A DNA stretch of 64,000 nt from Rhodospirillaceae bacterium (GTDB lineage: Bacteria; Pseudomonadota; Alphaproteobacteria; MPNO01; UBA2964): NCBI GenBank assembly GCA_002720855.1, contig PBIN01000015.1, forward strand, positions 1 to 64,000, given 5' to 3'. Of this stretch, positions 54,112 through 62,725 are shown in pieces. Numbering within the stretch: the stretch's first letter is position 1; each line of letters begins with the position of its first letter. Below the pieces are notes generated by a model, which was not told the DNA's origin, ran no database searches, and saw nothing but the letters and a program-made list of their open reading frames with translations. The position numbers and the translations under genes were made by a program.

Positions 54112-55176
54112 TTAAGCCCCCAACTGATCCGCAAGCCAGTCGGCAGTCTGCGGCCTAACCTTGTAGGGGCGGTTATGACAGACATGATTTCCATCTTCGA
54201 CAATCGATACAACTTTTGGACCTGAAACCTCAGCCGCCAGCTGGTTCGCCGCTTCGACGGCCGTAATCCGGTCCAGCCCGCCCGCAATAATATAAATCGG
54301 GCAGGTTATATTTTTTGCACACTCCTTCAAGGTGAGTGTTTTGCCATTTTCATGGGCTTCTTCAAGTGTCGTTGCGTGCGACCGGATTCGAAAAACTTCC
54401 TTATTAAGCTCAGACTTCTGATCCCAGTTCTCGGCCCAGTCAAAAGCTCCGGAAATCGCAACGCAGGCCTTGATACGTTTTTCAAATGAAGCTGCTCTCG
54501 GCGCATGATAACCACCGAGACTGACCCCAAACATGCCAATTCGTGTAGCGTCCAGGTCTTCGCGGGTTTCAATCCAGTCGATAATTGCTGCTGCTACAGT
54601 TTCGTAATCTCCCCGAATTGGTAGATCATATTCAGCTTCCCCCTGCCCCGGCCCATCAATGGGCAGCGTGGCCATGCCACGGGCCAGAAAAGCCGGCGCG
54701 TAGCCGTAAATCTCCTCTTTTGTCGCCTCAAGCCCCGGCACCATGATCACCACCGGTGCCTTTTTGATGCCCGCAGGTTTCCGCAAATTTCCAAACAGCT
54801 CGTGACCTTCGAACGGAATGGCTACGCGTTCGCCCGGTGGCTTCATGTGCGGCAAGGCAAGCCGATGGCATTCAACAGCCTTGGCATGGGTCGCCCTCAT
54901 TTCTTCGGGAAACTGAACTGCCATAAATTTTGCAAAATGATAGATCAGGGCCGCCGTTGTCAGATGATCCGCCGCACTCTGCCCTTTTCCGGCATCAAGT
55001 GCCTCGCGGCCCATTGCTTCATGAATTTCGGCCCGTGCCGACCAGCGGGGCAACCAGTCCTCCCAATTGACCAAACCGTCAGTCGCTTCCTGAAAGTCGG
55101 CGAGCGGAACACCGCTGGTTATAAAGCGGGGTGTAAAGTTGCTTATGACGGTATCGATTTGCGGTGCACGAGCCAT
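54112..55176 (-). CDS. Alpha/beta hydrolase, 2,6-dihydropseudooxynicotine hydrolase-like
   Basis: A 354-residue C-C hydrolase-type alpha/beta protein with a helical N-terminal lid domain (residues 1-115) and core after it. The triad is Ser219 in FGVSLGGYHAPRAA, Asp in IAGGLDRITAVEAAN and His in DGNHVCHN; PVVIMVPGLEATKEE is the oxyanion loop. The arrangement fits 2,6-dihydropseudooxynicotine hydrolase, which cuts a C-C bond in bacterial nicotine breakdown. Start at ATG 55176, preferred to 55197. It is divergent from the enamidase-like gene and upstream of the Mo-hydroxylase. Confidence 0.82.
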   Translation of the reverse strand: MARAPQIDTVISNFTPRFITSGVPLADFQEATDGLVNWEDWLPRWSARAEIHEAMGREALDAGKGQSAADHLTTAALIYHFAKFMAVQFPEEMRATHAKAVECHRLALPHMKPPGERVAIPFEGHELFGNLRKPAGIKKAPVVIMVPGLEATKEEIYGYAPAFLARGMATLPIDGPGQGEAEYDLPIRGDYETVAAAIIDWIETREDLDATRIGMFGVSLGGYHAPRAASFEKRIKACVAISGAFDWAENWDQKSELNKEVFRIRSHATTLEEAHENGKTLTLKECAKNITCPIYIIAGGLDRITAVEAANQLAAEVSGPKVVSIVEDGNHVCHNRPYKVRPQTADWLADQLGA

Positions 55177-55292
55177 ATTGCTTTCCCTGAAACGCAATGC
55201 CTTATTGGGTCAAAAGATGCCGTGCCGCCCGCCCCCTGACAAGGGCTGAGCCATAGGATACGCTTTCCATACATAGTCAAACGAGGCGGCAC

Positions 55293-56483
55293 GTGACCAG
55301 TACATTAATTACGAACATCGGTGAGTTTTTTACGGGTGATTTAGAGACCCCCATTGCCGATGTTTCATCCGTTTTTATCGAAGATGGCCGCATAAAATCT
55401 TTTGACCCGGAGGCCGGAACGGAAGCAGACCAATCAATTGATGCCGAGGGTTGCGCAGTGCTGCCGGGTCTCGTGGATGGGCATATTCATCCGGTGTTCG
55501 GCGAGTGGACTCCGGCACAAAACACAATTGGCTGGATAACCAACTATATGCATGGCGGTAGCACGACAATGATTTCCGCCGGCGAACTTCATACGCCGGG
55601 TCTCGATTACGACGATCTTACGGCAGACCTCGTAACCTCCCTCGCCGAAGTTGCGAGAGCGACAACCGGTCGCATTCGCTGGGGCGGGGTAAAAGTCCAC
55701 GCCGGCACCTGCTTGTTGGTACCCGGCATGGATGAATCTCATTTCGACCGGCTCGCCGAAGCGGGATCCATACTCGTCAAGTTCATCTTTTTTCCCCTTG
55801 AGGAGAATAAAGACGAGGCGATCCGCTATTCCGAAATGGCCCGCGAACGCGGTTTGCGGACCAAGGTGCACACTGGCGGTGTTTCCCGATCAGGATCAAG
55901 CAGGGTATGTGGATTTGATACTTTGAAATGGCTGCAACCCGATATTGCTGCTCATGTGTCGGGCGGCCCAATCCCGATGTCCGATGATGACATCGATGCT
56001 CTCGTAGATAATACGGAGTTCGCGCTGGAAGTCTGCTCTTCGAACAATTATCGCTCAACCTATCTACTAGCAAATCGCTTGATGAAGATGGGTCGACTGG
56101 ATCGCATGACGATGGGGACGGACACGCCGGGTGGTACTGGTGTTATCCCACGGGGTATGCTCCGCAACATCCTGTTTCTTTCCTCGATCTGTGAAATGAG
56201 TCCGGGAGAAGCTATTGCCGTCGCAACTGGCAATACAGCCAAAGCCCATGGGCTCGAGGTCGGAATCTTAAAAGAAGACGCACCTGCAGATCTCGTAATT
56301 GCAGGTCCAGTCAAAGGGTCTGAGGGAACGACGTTATCGGACGCGATAGCGCACGGCGACCTGCCAGGAATCTCCTTCGTTTTGATTGATGGCGAAGTCA
56401 TTGTCGAAACACGAAGCGAGCAAACACCACCGCCGATGCAAATCGCTCATTTCTTGGACAGTCCTGGCTGTCCGTTCTGTTGA
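55293..56483 (+). CDS. Enamidase-like amidohydrolase
   Basis: A 396-residue amidohydrolase whose best-fitting family is enamidase of anaerobic nicotinate degradation, which opens 1,4,5,6-tetrahydro-6-oxonicotinate and deaminates it to 2-formylglutarate. NIGEFFTGD opens the protein, metal sites are LVDGHIHPVFG, then KVHTGG, HVSGGP and TMGTDTPGGTGVIP, and GDLPGISFVLIDGE closes it. Start is GTG 55293 with an AGGCGG site. The C-terminus ends in cysteines (CPFC). It is followed at 20 bases by the class II aldolase, so likely one transcript. Confidence 0.82.
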   Translation: MTSTLITNIGEFFTGDLETPIADVSSVFIEDGRIKSFDPEAGTEADQSIDAEGCAVLPGLVDGHIHPVFGEWTPAQNTIGWITNYMHGGSTTMISAGELHTPGLDYDDLTADLVTSLAEVARATTGRIRWGGVKVHAGTCLLVPGMDESHFDRLAEAGSILVKFIFFPLEENKDEAIRYSEMARERGLRTKVHTGGVSRSGSSRVCGFDTLKWLQPDIAAHVSGGPIPMSDDDIDALVDNTEFALEVCSSNNYRSTYLLANRLMKMGRLDRMTMGTDTPGGTGVIPRGMLRNILFLSSICEMSPGEAIAVATGNTAKAHGLEVGILKEDAPADLVIAGPVKGSEGTTLSDAIAHGDLPGISFVLIDGEVIVETRSEQTPPPMQIAHFLDSPGCPFC

Positions 56484-56502
56484 GTTTAGGGAGGAATTCG
56501 TC

Positions 56503-57222
56503 ATGGAAGATATCACCGGCCTTATTCGCGAATTGGTTATCGCCAACCGCATCCTCGCTCGTGAAGGGGTGGTAGATGCGTTCGGTCATATCAGTGTTCG
56601 CAACCCAAAAAACCCGGAGAGCTATTTTATTTCGGTGTCGCGGGCTCCCGAACTCATCACGATGGATGATATCGTTGAATTTCGCCTCGATGGCGAACCG
56701 ATCGGCGATCTCCGAGACCGTACCCCCTATGGTGAAAGAGCTATTCATGGCGGAATTTACGAGGTGCGACCGGAAGTAAACTCCGTCGTCCATAATCATT
56801 CCCAAGAAGTAATCCCCTTCGCCGCCACCAATACGCTTATCAGACCGCTCCTTCATATGAGTGCTCCGATGGGTGCGCATGTACCGATATGGGATATCCG
56901 CGAGAAATTTGGTGAAACCAACCATTTGGTCGTGACGATGGAACAAGGCCGTGATCTTGCTTCAGCACTTGGTGAAAATGCCGCTGCGCTTATGAAACGG
57001 CACGGCTGCGTCTGTGCCCGTCGAAATATTCGTGAAGTAGTAATGACGGCAGTTTACCTCCAAGCAACTGCCAAAATGCTGATGCAAGCCAAATTACTGG
57101 GTGGCGAAATTGACTATCTCACGCCCAACGAGGTTGACCTCTGCAACGTTAATCAACTCGGCCCGCTAGGGTTGGACCGAGCATGGGAATACTGGGTTAT
57201 GCGGTCCGGTTACGCGGACTAA
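56503..57222 (+). CDS. Class II aldolase/adducin family protein
   Basis: A 239-residue zinc-dependent class II aldolase-fold protein. The general-acid glutamate lies in TPYGERAIHGGIYE, the histidine pair in NSVVHNHSQEVIPF and the third ligand in LMKRHGCVCAR. AFGHISVRNP is the conserved N-terminal glycine region. The family includes fuculose-phosphate aldolase, ribulose-phosphate epimerase and aromatic decarboxylases; the context favours C-C cleavage or decarboxylation of a ring-opening product. Start at ATG 56503 with GGGAGGAA. Its stop overlaps the stop of the convergent TauD-like gene by four bases. Confidence 0.87.
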   Translation: MEDITGLIRELVIANRILAREGVVDAFGHISVRNPKNPESYFISVSRAPELITMDDIVEFRLDGEPIGDLRDRTPYGERAIHGGIYEVRPEVNSVVHNHSQEVIPFAATNTLIRPLLHMSAPMGAHVPIWDIREKFGETNHLVVTMEQGRDLASALGENAAALMKRHGCVCARRNIREVVMTAVYLQATAKMLMQAKLLGGEIDYLTPNEVDLCNVNQLGPLGLDRAWEYWVMRSGYAD

Positions 57223-58127
57223 GATAACTTTAGGCGCAAATATTCTGCTTCGTTTATGGGCCGTCCATCAACGACGGTTGGTCCGTCTCCAACGAGAGTT
57301 GTCCGCCGCATTATCCGCGGTTCGTTCTCATCCCAGGGTCGGCCGCGATGCATTACCCGGCGGTTATCCCACATGACCAGATCCCCAACCGACCATTTAT
57401 GACAATAGACGAATTGCGGCTGCGTCGTGAATTCGAGTAACTCTTCAAGAAATTTCACTCCGGTTTCAGGGTCTTCGCCATAGACTTCACCTGCGTGCGA
57501 TCCCAGATAAAGATTCTTGCGGCCTTTCGGGTCATGAGTGCGGACGACCGATTGTGGAACGGGTTTCAAACTCTCCTGTTCCTCTGGAGTAAAGGTCTTA
57601 AAGCCGGTTTTGATCCGTGATGTCATCAGGCTGTGTCCGGCAACCATTCCTTCTGCGCGATTTTTGCGTTCTTCATCTAACGCATCCCACCCTCCGCGTT
57701 CGTCGGCGAATTCGGTTTCGCCGTCCTTACTGGCAACCGTCTCCGCGTAGAGAAACGAATATTTGGAAGGAATGGCGCGAAACGACGCGTCTGAATGCCA
57801 CAATTGATTGGCACGATTATATTTCGCTCGTTCGCTGTTGGGCGCAAGTAACTCGCCATCCGCACCAAGGTTTGACGCATCGGCAAATTCGGCACGGAGC
57901 CGCCGTTTTCTACCCTTTTGATAGGTCACCTCCAGCTCGCCGAACTGGCGGCTAAACGCCATATGTTGCTCTTCGTTCAGAGTTTGCCCGGGAAATAGCA
58001 ACACGCCGTGATCGTCAATCGCGTCAACAATGCTGCGAACGTCTTCGCGGGGTGTCGGTTCTCGCGCATCGATACCTTTGACGACAGCGAAGAAAGTCTG
58101 ACCTAACTGTTCAACTTGGATTGGCAT
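57219..58127 (-). CDS. TauD/TfdA family Fe(II)/2-oxoglutarate dioxygenase
   Basis: A 302-residue 2-oxoglutarate-dependent dioxygenase. The iron triad is His111-Asp113 in NQLWHSDASF and the distal His in RRVMHRGRPW, and the 2-oxoglutarate arginine is in PRIMRRTTLVGDGPT. The family includes TauD (taurine), TfdA (2,4-D) and alkylsulfatase; the TfdA-type VFYFPGQ-like region is LLFPGQTLNEEQHMAFSRQFG. Substrate is unknown. It converges with the aldolase gene, the CTAA overlap holding both stops. Confidence 0.87.
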   Translation of the reverse strand: MPIQVEQLGQTFFAVVKGIDAREPTPREDVRSIVDAIDDHGVLLFPGQTLNEEQHMAFSRQFGELEVTYQKGRKRRLRAEFADASNLGADGELLAPNSERAKYNRANQLWHSDASFRAIPSKYSFLYAETVASKDGETEFADERGGWDALDEERKNRAEGMVAGHSLMTSRIKTGFKTFTPEEQESLKPVPQSVVRTHDPKGRKNLYLGSHAGEVYGEDPETGVKFLEELLEFTTQPQFVYCHKWSVGDLVMWDNRRVMHRGRPWDENEPRIMRRTTLVGDGPTVVDGRPINEAEYLRLKLS

Positions 58128-58219
58128 AACCGGCTCAATGGTTTTTCTGCCCTAACTATACCAAAATTTTTATGCAACGCCTCTTTTCCCGAAGCATCAC
58201 AACTGGCGAAGTGACTTAG

Positions 58220-59626
58220 CTAAACAGCATCGGCCGGAATTAGACCGCCGGGCAAAATCAATGTTGCCCGCAATCCGCCTTCAGGGGCATCTCCGAGGGA
58301 AACATCTCCGCCATATAACGTCGCGATATCGCGAACAATAGAAAGACCCAACCCGCTGCCAGGCGTCGATTCATCTGCGCGTTCGCCGCGCCCAAATATT
58401 TCTTCGCGTTTTTCTTCAGGAACGCCGGGACCGTCATCATCAATTTGCAACTGAATTTGCAACCCACCGCTGCCGGTTTCGGAATAAGATTCAGCAACCA
58501 GCGCGACCTCTCGTCTAGCCCATTTGCAGGCGTTATCGACAAGATTACCCAGCATTTCCTCAAGATCATGCTGTTCACCGCGAAATGCGAGCTCCGGAGG
58601 TGCCTTGACGGAAATAGAAACGCCTTCATGGGCATATATCTTTTCCAGCGTGCGTGCGACGGCCTCCAGCACCGGCAATAATGGTGTTTGACCTCGTAAT
58701 AATGGCGCCTGCCCCATAGCCCGGGCTCGGGCCAAATGATGATCGACATGTCGCCGCATAAGCTGGGTTTGCTCATCGACAATGGTAGAAATATTCTCGG
58801 TTGGAGTTTCGCTTTCATTGCTGAGTACCGCGAGAGGTGTTTTTAAGGCATGCGCTAAATTTCCCACGTGGGAACGCGCCCTGCCCAGCACCTCTGTCGT
58901 GTGATCCAACAAACCGTTCAATTCCTCTGCAAGCGGACTAACCTCTTTAGGGAATGAACCGGTTAACCGTTCCGACCGTCCCTCCCGGATATCCGCCAGC
59001 GATTGTCGAATTCGCTGCAAGGGGAGCAATCCAAATCGAACTTGAATAAACACTGCCAAGACCAGTCCGGCCCACAAAACGCCGAGCGACCAACCAAGTG
59101 TCACGTTAAAACTATCGATGGTATCGACAAGATCCTGGCGATCGGCGGCTACGGAAAACAGATAAGTGCCATCCATCCCGTCCACGGTTATCGGTTTCTC
59201 GATGAGTTGTAGCCTCTGCCCCAATGGACCCCTTGCGCGCGATTTGAGGAGGGCGCCGGTCTTGGTGTCTTCACTGATCGCCAATTCGAAGTCCCACATC
59301 GAACGCGAGCGCGCGATTACGTCGCCGTTGTCGATCCTGGTTATTTGCCAATACCAGCCTGAGTACTGGCGCAGAAATCGTGGTTCGCCGAGACTCTGCC
59401 GTTGAAACAATTCGCGATTGTGTCCCACCTCCACAGCACCGATGAGACTCTCGAGAAGAAATTCCATCCGTTGATCAAACGACTGTTCCAGCGGTCCACG
59501 AAACAGGTTTGAGAGAAGCAGGCCGCCAACAATCAGCATAACGGCAACCCAAAGTCCCGCAGCACCGATCAATCGGAATGCGATCGATTGACCTTTAGAT
59601 GATTTATTTTCGGGAGCCGAGGACAA
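58220..59626 (-). CDS. Sensor histidine kinase, PhoQ/QseC-type
   Basis: A 468-residue membrane sensor kinase. Two transmembrane helices (residues 20-42 and 178-198) enclose a periplasmic sensor of about 135 residues. HAMP follows, then the HisKA helix LAHALKTPLAVLS with His259, N box LGNLVDNACKW, G1 DDGPGVPEE and G2 GSGLGLSIV. Start is TTG 59626 with AAGG upstream; no ATG exists before helix 1. It follows the response regulator by 9 bases and is the last gene of the PepSY-regulator-kinase operon. The signal is unknown. Confidence 0.9.
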   Translation of the reverse strand: MSSAPENKSSKGQSIAFRLIGAAGLWVAVMLIVGGLLLSNLFRGPLEQSFDQRMEFLLESLIGAVEVGHNRELFQRQSLGEPRFLRQYSGWYWQITRIDNGDVIARSRSMWDFELAISEDTKTGALLKSRARGPLGQRLQLIEKPITVDGMDGTYLFSVAADRQDLVDTIDSFNVTLGWSLGVLWAGLVLAVFIQVRFGLLPLQRIRQSLADIREGRSERLTGSFPKEVSPLAEELNGLLDHTTEVLGRARSHVGNLAHALKTPLAVLSNESETPTENISTIVDEQTQLMRRHVDHHLARARAMGQAPLLRGQTPLLPVLEAVARTLEKIYAHEGVSISVKAPPELAFRGEQHDLEEMLGNLVDNACKWARREVALVAESYSETGSGGLQIQLQIDDDGPGVPEEKREEIFGRGERADESTPGSGLGLSIVRDIATLYGGDVSLGDAPEGGLRATLILPGGLIPADAV

Positions 59627-59635
59627 ATCGATACC

Positions 59636-60316
59636 TTAGGTCTTATTCGACTCGGATTCGGGTTCAGAGAGGCGGTATCCAAGTCCGCGCACAGTTTGGA
59701 TGAGTCCCTTGGGAAGCTTCCGGCGCAATCGCCCGACAAATACTTCTATCGTATTGGAGTCACGGTCAAAATCCTGCTCATAAATATGTTCGGTAAGTTC
59801 TGTCCGCGACACGACCTCATCGCGATGATGCATAAGATAGGAAATGACTTTGAATTCATGTGCCGTGAGCGTCACGGGTGCGCCATCAACCGAAACGCGC
59901 CCCGCACGCGTATCAAGCACAACGCCCCCGCAGGAGAGTTCAGAAGCCGCGTGACCCGAAGCACGCCGTATCAGAGCACGAATGCGGGCGAGCACTTCTT
60001 CGATACGGAATGGTTTCGTTACATAATCGTCTGCACCGGCATCAAACCCTGCTACTTTTTCTGACCAAGCATCCCTCGCTGTCAAAATAAGTACCGGTGT
60101 CATTCTGCCGTCGGCGCGCCATCTTTTAAGGACCGTGACCCCGTCCAGCTCTGGCAACCCCAAGTCCAGCACGATGACGTCATAAGGTTCTGTATCGCCA
60201 AGAAAATGACCTTCTTCTCCATCAAACGCGACATCGACCGAATATTGTTCGTCACGTAACGCAGAGGCGAGTTGGCGATTAAGATCTTTATCGTCTTCTA
60301 CAACGAGTATCCGCAT
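59636..60316 (-). CDS. OmpR family response regulator
   Basis: A 226-residue winged-helix response regulator. Acidic pair in LVVEDDKDL, phospho-Asp51 in VIVLDLGLPELDG, conserved Lys in YVTKPFR, and a C-terminal OmpR-type domain (LTAHEFKVISYLMHH, then SNTIEVFVGRLRRKL). The start is ATG 60316 since MRILVVEDD is the family N-terminus; the ribosome site is weak, implying coupling to the PepSY gene 17 bases upstream. It partners the kinase downstream and probably controls the divergent envelope genes at 61056. Confidence 0.92.
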   Translation of the reverse strand: MRILVVEDDKDLNRQLASALRDEQYSVDVAFDGEEGHFLGDTEPYDVIVLDLGLPELDGVTVLKRWRADGRMTPVLILTARDAWSEKVAGFDAGADDYVTKPFRIEEVLARIRALIRRASGHAASELSCGGVVLDTRAGRVSVDGAPVTLTAHEFKVISYLMHHRDEVVSRTELTEHIYEQDFDRDSNTIEVFVGRLRRKLPKGLIQTVRGLGYRLSEPESESNKT

Positions 60317-60333
60317 TTCGTTATCACTGTCGC

Positions 60334-60885
60334 CTAGCGACAACTCCCTCTCACAACACTTCCATTGGCAGCATCAACAAACATTGTGACCCGCTGCCCT
60401 GATGGCCGAAGAATGTTTAAGCGATAGGCAAGCTGATCGCCCCGCCGGATCAATCGTGCACCCAAGAACCGCCCTGGGCACGATGCTTGCACGCCCTGAA
60501 TAATCGATGACAACGGAAGCGCTCGACCGCTTCTCACTGCGTCACGAGCATTATCCTGCTCGCGGTTTCGACGCTGCTGGTTTCGTAAACGCCGGATCCT
60601 TCTGCGCTCCAATACCTCTTCTGGCGGTGATCGAAGCTGCAAATCGTTTCGCCGCGGCGGACGACGAAATCTGGGACCACCACGACGATCTCGTCTTCGC
60701 TGGGCTATCTCGATTCTTGCACTAACTTTTTTCGACGAAATTTCAGAATCGATAAAAATTTCAGAGCGCTGAATTTCTTTTTTGTAATCAGAAATCGACC
60801 CATACGCAGCGGAACCGAAGGCGCAAAGCACCACGCTGGCAGCAACGGCCAGTTGGCTCAAACGCTGGGAAATCCTTCGGTTCAT
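60334..60885 (-). CDS. PepSY-domain secreted protein, arginine-rich
   Basis: A 183-residue exported protein: signal peptide SQLAVAASVVLCAFGSAAYG, a low-complexity middle with dozens of Arg (RRDRRGGPRFRRPPRRN and similar), and a C-terminal PepSY domain (LSSIIQGVQASCPGRFLGARLIR to TMFVDAANGSVVRGSCR) with two cysteines. PepSY proteins paired with two-component systems often feed back on the sensor in the periplasm. Start at ATG 60885 (MNRRIS). It is the first gene of the operon and divergent from the histidine-rich gene at 61056. Confidence 0.82.
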   Translation of the reverse strand: MNRRISQRLSQLAVAASVVLCAFGSAAYGSISDYKKEIQRSEIFIDSEISSKKVSARIEIAQRRRDRRGGPRFRRPPRRNDLQLRSPPEEVLERRRIRRLRNQQRRNREQDNARDAVRSGRALPLSSIIQGVQASCPGRFLGARLIRRGDQLAYRLNILRPSGQRVTMFVDAANGSVVRGSCR

Positions 60886-61055
60886 GGCTCTATTATGCCT
60901 TTTACAATGCAAATCAGCGAGCACCTGTTTACGGGATCGCGCGCGGCATTATTTGCACTTTTTAACCTGAACACAGGATGAACAACGCGTTCAGGTTCGG
61001 CTCAGCACCAATTTGGTCTAATCGCATCGTCACAAACTTCAACTGGAGAGAGACG

Positions 61056-61760
61056 ATGTTAAAAATTATTCGAAATACAGTATTTGCCTTTTTGGGTATC
61101 ACCGCCGTAGCGGCTGTTGCCACACCTGTTAGCGCGGGCCCCTATCATCACGGCTATAAAGTCGTAAAGGTCGTCAAGAAGGTCCACTACCACAAGGTTG
61201 GACATCGTCATTGGCGAAAACATCACCGTGCCCACAAACGTGCGCATCGCCGCTGGCATCGCAGGCACGGCCACTATCACAGCCATCATTCCAACCATCG
61301 CCACGTAACGCATCGTAAAACGGTGATTCACCACGTACCGTCGCGGCCCCGCCATAGCCATCGCTACGGAAACGGTTCGATCGCAGGTGGATTGATTGGC
61401 GCTGCGGTAGGTGGCTTGCTCGGCAGCAACATCGGTAAAGGCAGCGGTCGAACCGCCGCGATCATCGGTGGTGTAATCGCCGGTGCTGTTATTGGCGGCA
61501 ATATCGGCCAATCCATGGACCGTGCCGACCGGTTGGAAGCCAACCGTGCATTAGAGACCGCCAGAACAGGCCAGAACGTTACCTGGACAAATCCGGACTC
61601 GGGTTCCGAATATTCCGTTAAGCCGACACGTACCTATCGTCTCCCCTCCGGCCAATATTGCCGCGAGTTCACCACGTGGGGATGGATTGACGGTTACGAA
61701 ACCAAAATGCACGGCACCGCCTGCCGCATGGCCGACGGTAGCTGGAAAACCGTCAGCTAA
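61056..61760 (+). CDS. Histidine-rich exported glycine-zipper protein
   Basis: A 234-residue envelope protein. A signal peptide (TVFAFLGITAVAAVATPVSA) is followed by about 80 residues unusually rich in His, Arg and Lys (HRHWRKHHRAHKRAHRRWHR and more), then a glycine-zipper membrane segment (GSIAGGLIGAAVGGLLGSNIG and a second copy GGVIAGAVIGGNIG). The C-terminus (TWTNPDSGSEYSVKPTRTY, then CREFTTWGWIDGYETKMHG) resembles 17 kDa surface antigens of Rickettsiales and Rhizobiales. The His-rich part may bind metal or the cell surface. GGAGAGAGACG supports ATG 61056. First gene of a divergent group. Confidence 0.8.
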   Translation: MLKIIRNTVFAFLGITAVAAVATPVSAGPYHHGYKVVKVVKKVHYHKVGHRHWRKHHRAHKRAHRRWHRRHGHYHSHHSNHRHVTHRKTVIHHVPSRPRHSHRYGNGSIAGGLIGAAVGGLLGSNIGKGSGRTAAIIGGVIAGAVIGGNIGQSMDRADRLEANRALETARTGQNVTWTNPDSGSEYSVKPTRTYRLPSGQYCREFTTWGWIDGYETKMHGTACRMADGSWKTVS

Positions 61761-61803
61761 GCCAACCAGTCTCTTTCCACATACAAACCGGGATACGAAA
61801 ACC

Positions 61804-62691
61804 ATGTCGAATTACACGATAACCTCCTCAGCGTTGGGATTGTTGCTGTTCGGCATGGCTTTCCCCGGTTTCGCAGCGGAAAAAGCTCCCCGACTAAATA
61901 TACTGATCTCAAATGCCTCTGGCGCAACTGCCGGTCCTGCTAGGGCTCTGCAGCAGATTGCCGGCGACATCATAATCTCAAAACTCGCTTCGGACGGTCA
62001 TCTGGTTCGCGTTCTCGCAAGACCTGACCGCAAAGGGCCAGCCAAGCTACACCGTATTTCGACAGCACAAAATTCGCAGAAAAAATCTGCAGAGCGGGCA
62101 ATCGGCATCATTCTGAAATCAGAGCTTCGGCTCTACGACAAAGTCTATACACGCCACGCCCGGCTTAATTTGGAAACCGTGATCCGGAAACCGCGACGAA
62201 ACGCGATTATCAGTCGATTGCGAATTCAACCAATGTCCTGGCGTATCCCTGAAGACTGTAATCTCGCCTGCGCCTCTGACACAGCGCGGACCCGCATTGA
62301 AAACAGTGCAAAACGTCTCGCGCGCGCAATCTCGAAAAAACTTGATCGGCTTGCATTGCGGTTAAATCGGAAAGCGGCTGCCAAGAAAAGCGCGAACCCA
62401 TTCAAGTCTGGAAATCGGCAAAAGATGCTTCTCAGTATCGTCGGTATCAATAGCGCTCTGGTTCGCGACATCGAAGATTATTTGATCGTCATCCCCGGAA
62501 ACCGGTCTGTGCTCCGAGACGGAAACACCTTCGCAATTACGCGGAGCACCAAGGCGCCACCAATCCAGCCATTGCTTCGGAAAATGCTCAATCAGCTCGG
62601 CATTTCTGCCGACATTCGGCGGCGGAAATCTCAGATCATCCTAAAAGCCCAAAGCTCGGGCACACCTGAAACCTCATCGATCAATTGGTGA
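61804..62691 (+). CDS. Exported protein of unknown function
   Basis: I do not recognise this 295-residue protein. Its signal peptide (SALGLLLFGMAFPGFA) is clear. The mature part is strongly basic, with a segment RLNILISNASGATAGPARALQQIAGDIIISKL-like (residues 28-60) and a long Lys/Arg-rich middle, and the end may be a small domain (PLLRKMLNQLGISADIRRRK). It could belong to the same envelope-stress set as its neighbours at 61056 and 62726, which are 43 and 34 bases away; a shared operon is likely. Start is ATG 61804 (MSNYTIT). Confidence 0.6.
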   Translation: MSNYTITSSALGLLLFGMAFPGFAAEKAPRLNILISNASGATAGPARALQQIAGDIIISKLASDGHLVRVLARPDRKGPAKLHRISTAQNSQKKSAERAIGIILKSELRLYDKVYTRHARLNLETVIRKPRRNAIISRLRIQPMSWRIPEDCNLACASDTARTRIENSAKRLARAISKKLDRLALRLNRKAAAKKSANPFKSGNRQKMLLSIVGINSALVRDIEDYLIVIPGNRSVLRDGNTFAITRSTKAPPIQPLLRKMLNQLGISADIRRRKSQIILKAQSSGTPETSSINW

Positions 62692-62725
62692 GAAATTGCA
62701 GAACCCTGAAACGGGGGAGGAAACC

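Noticed and set aside
61059-61511. Antisense open frame across the histidine-rich gene
   Set aside because: A compositional shadow: the reverse complement of His and Arg codons yields Met/Val/Ala-rich nonsense with no ribosome site or homology.
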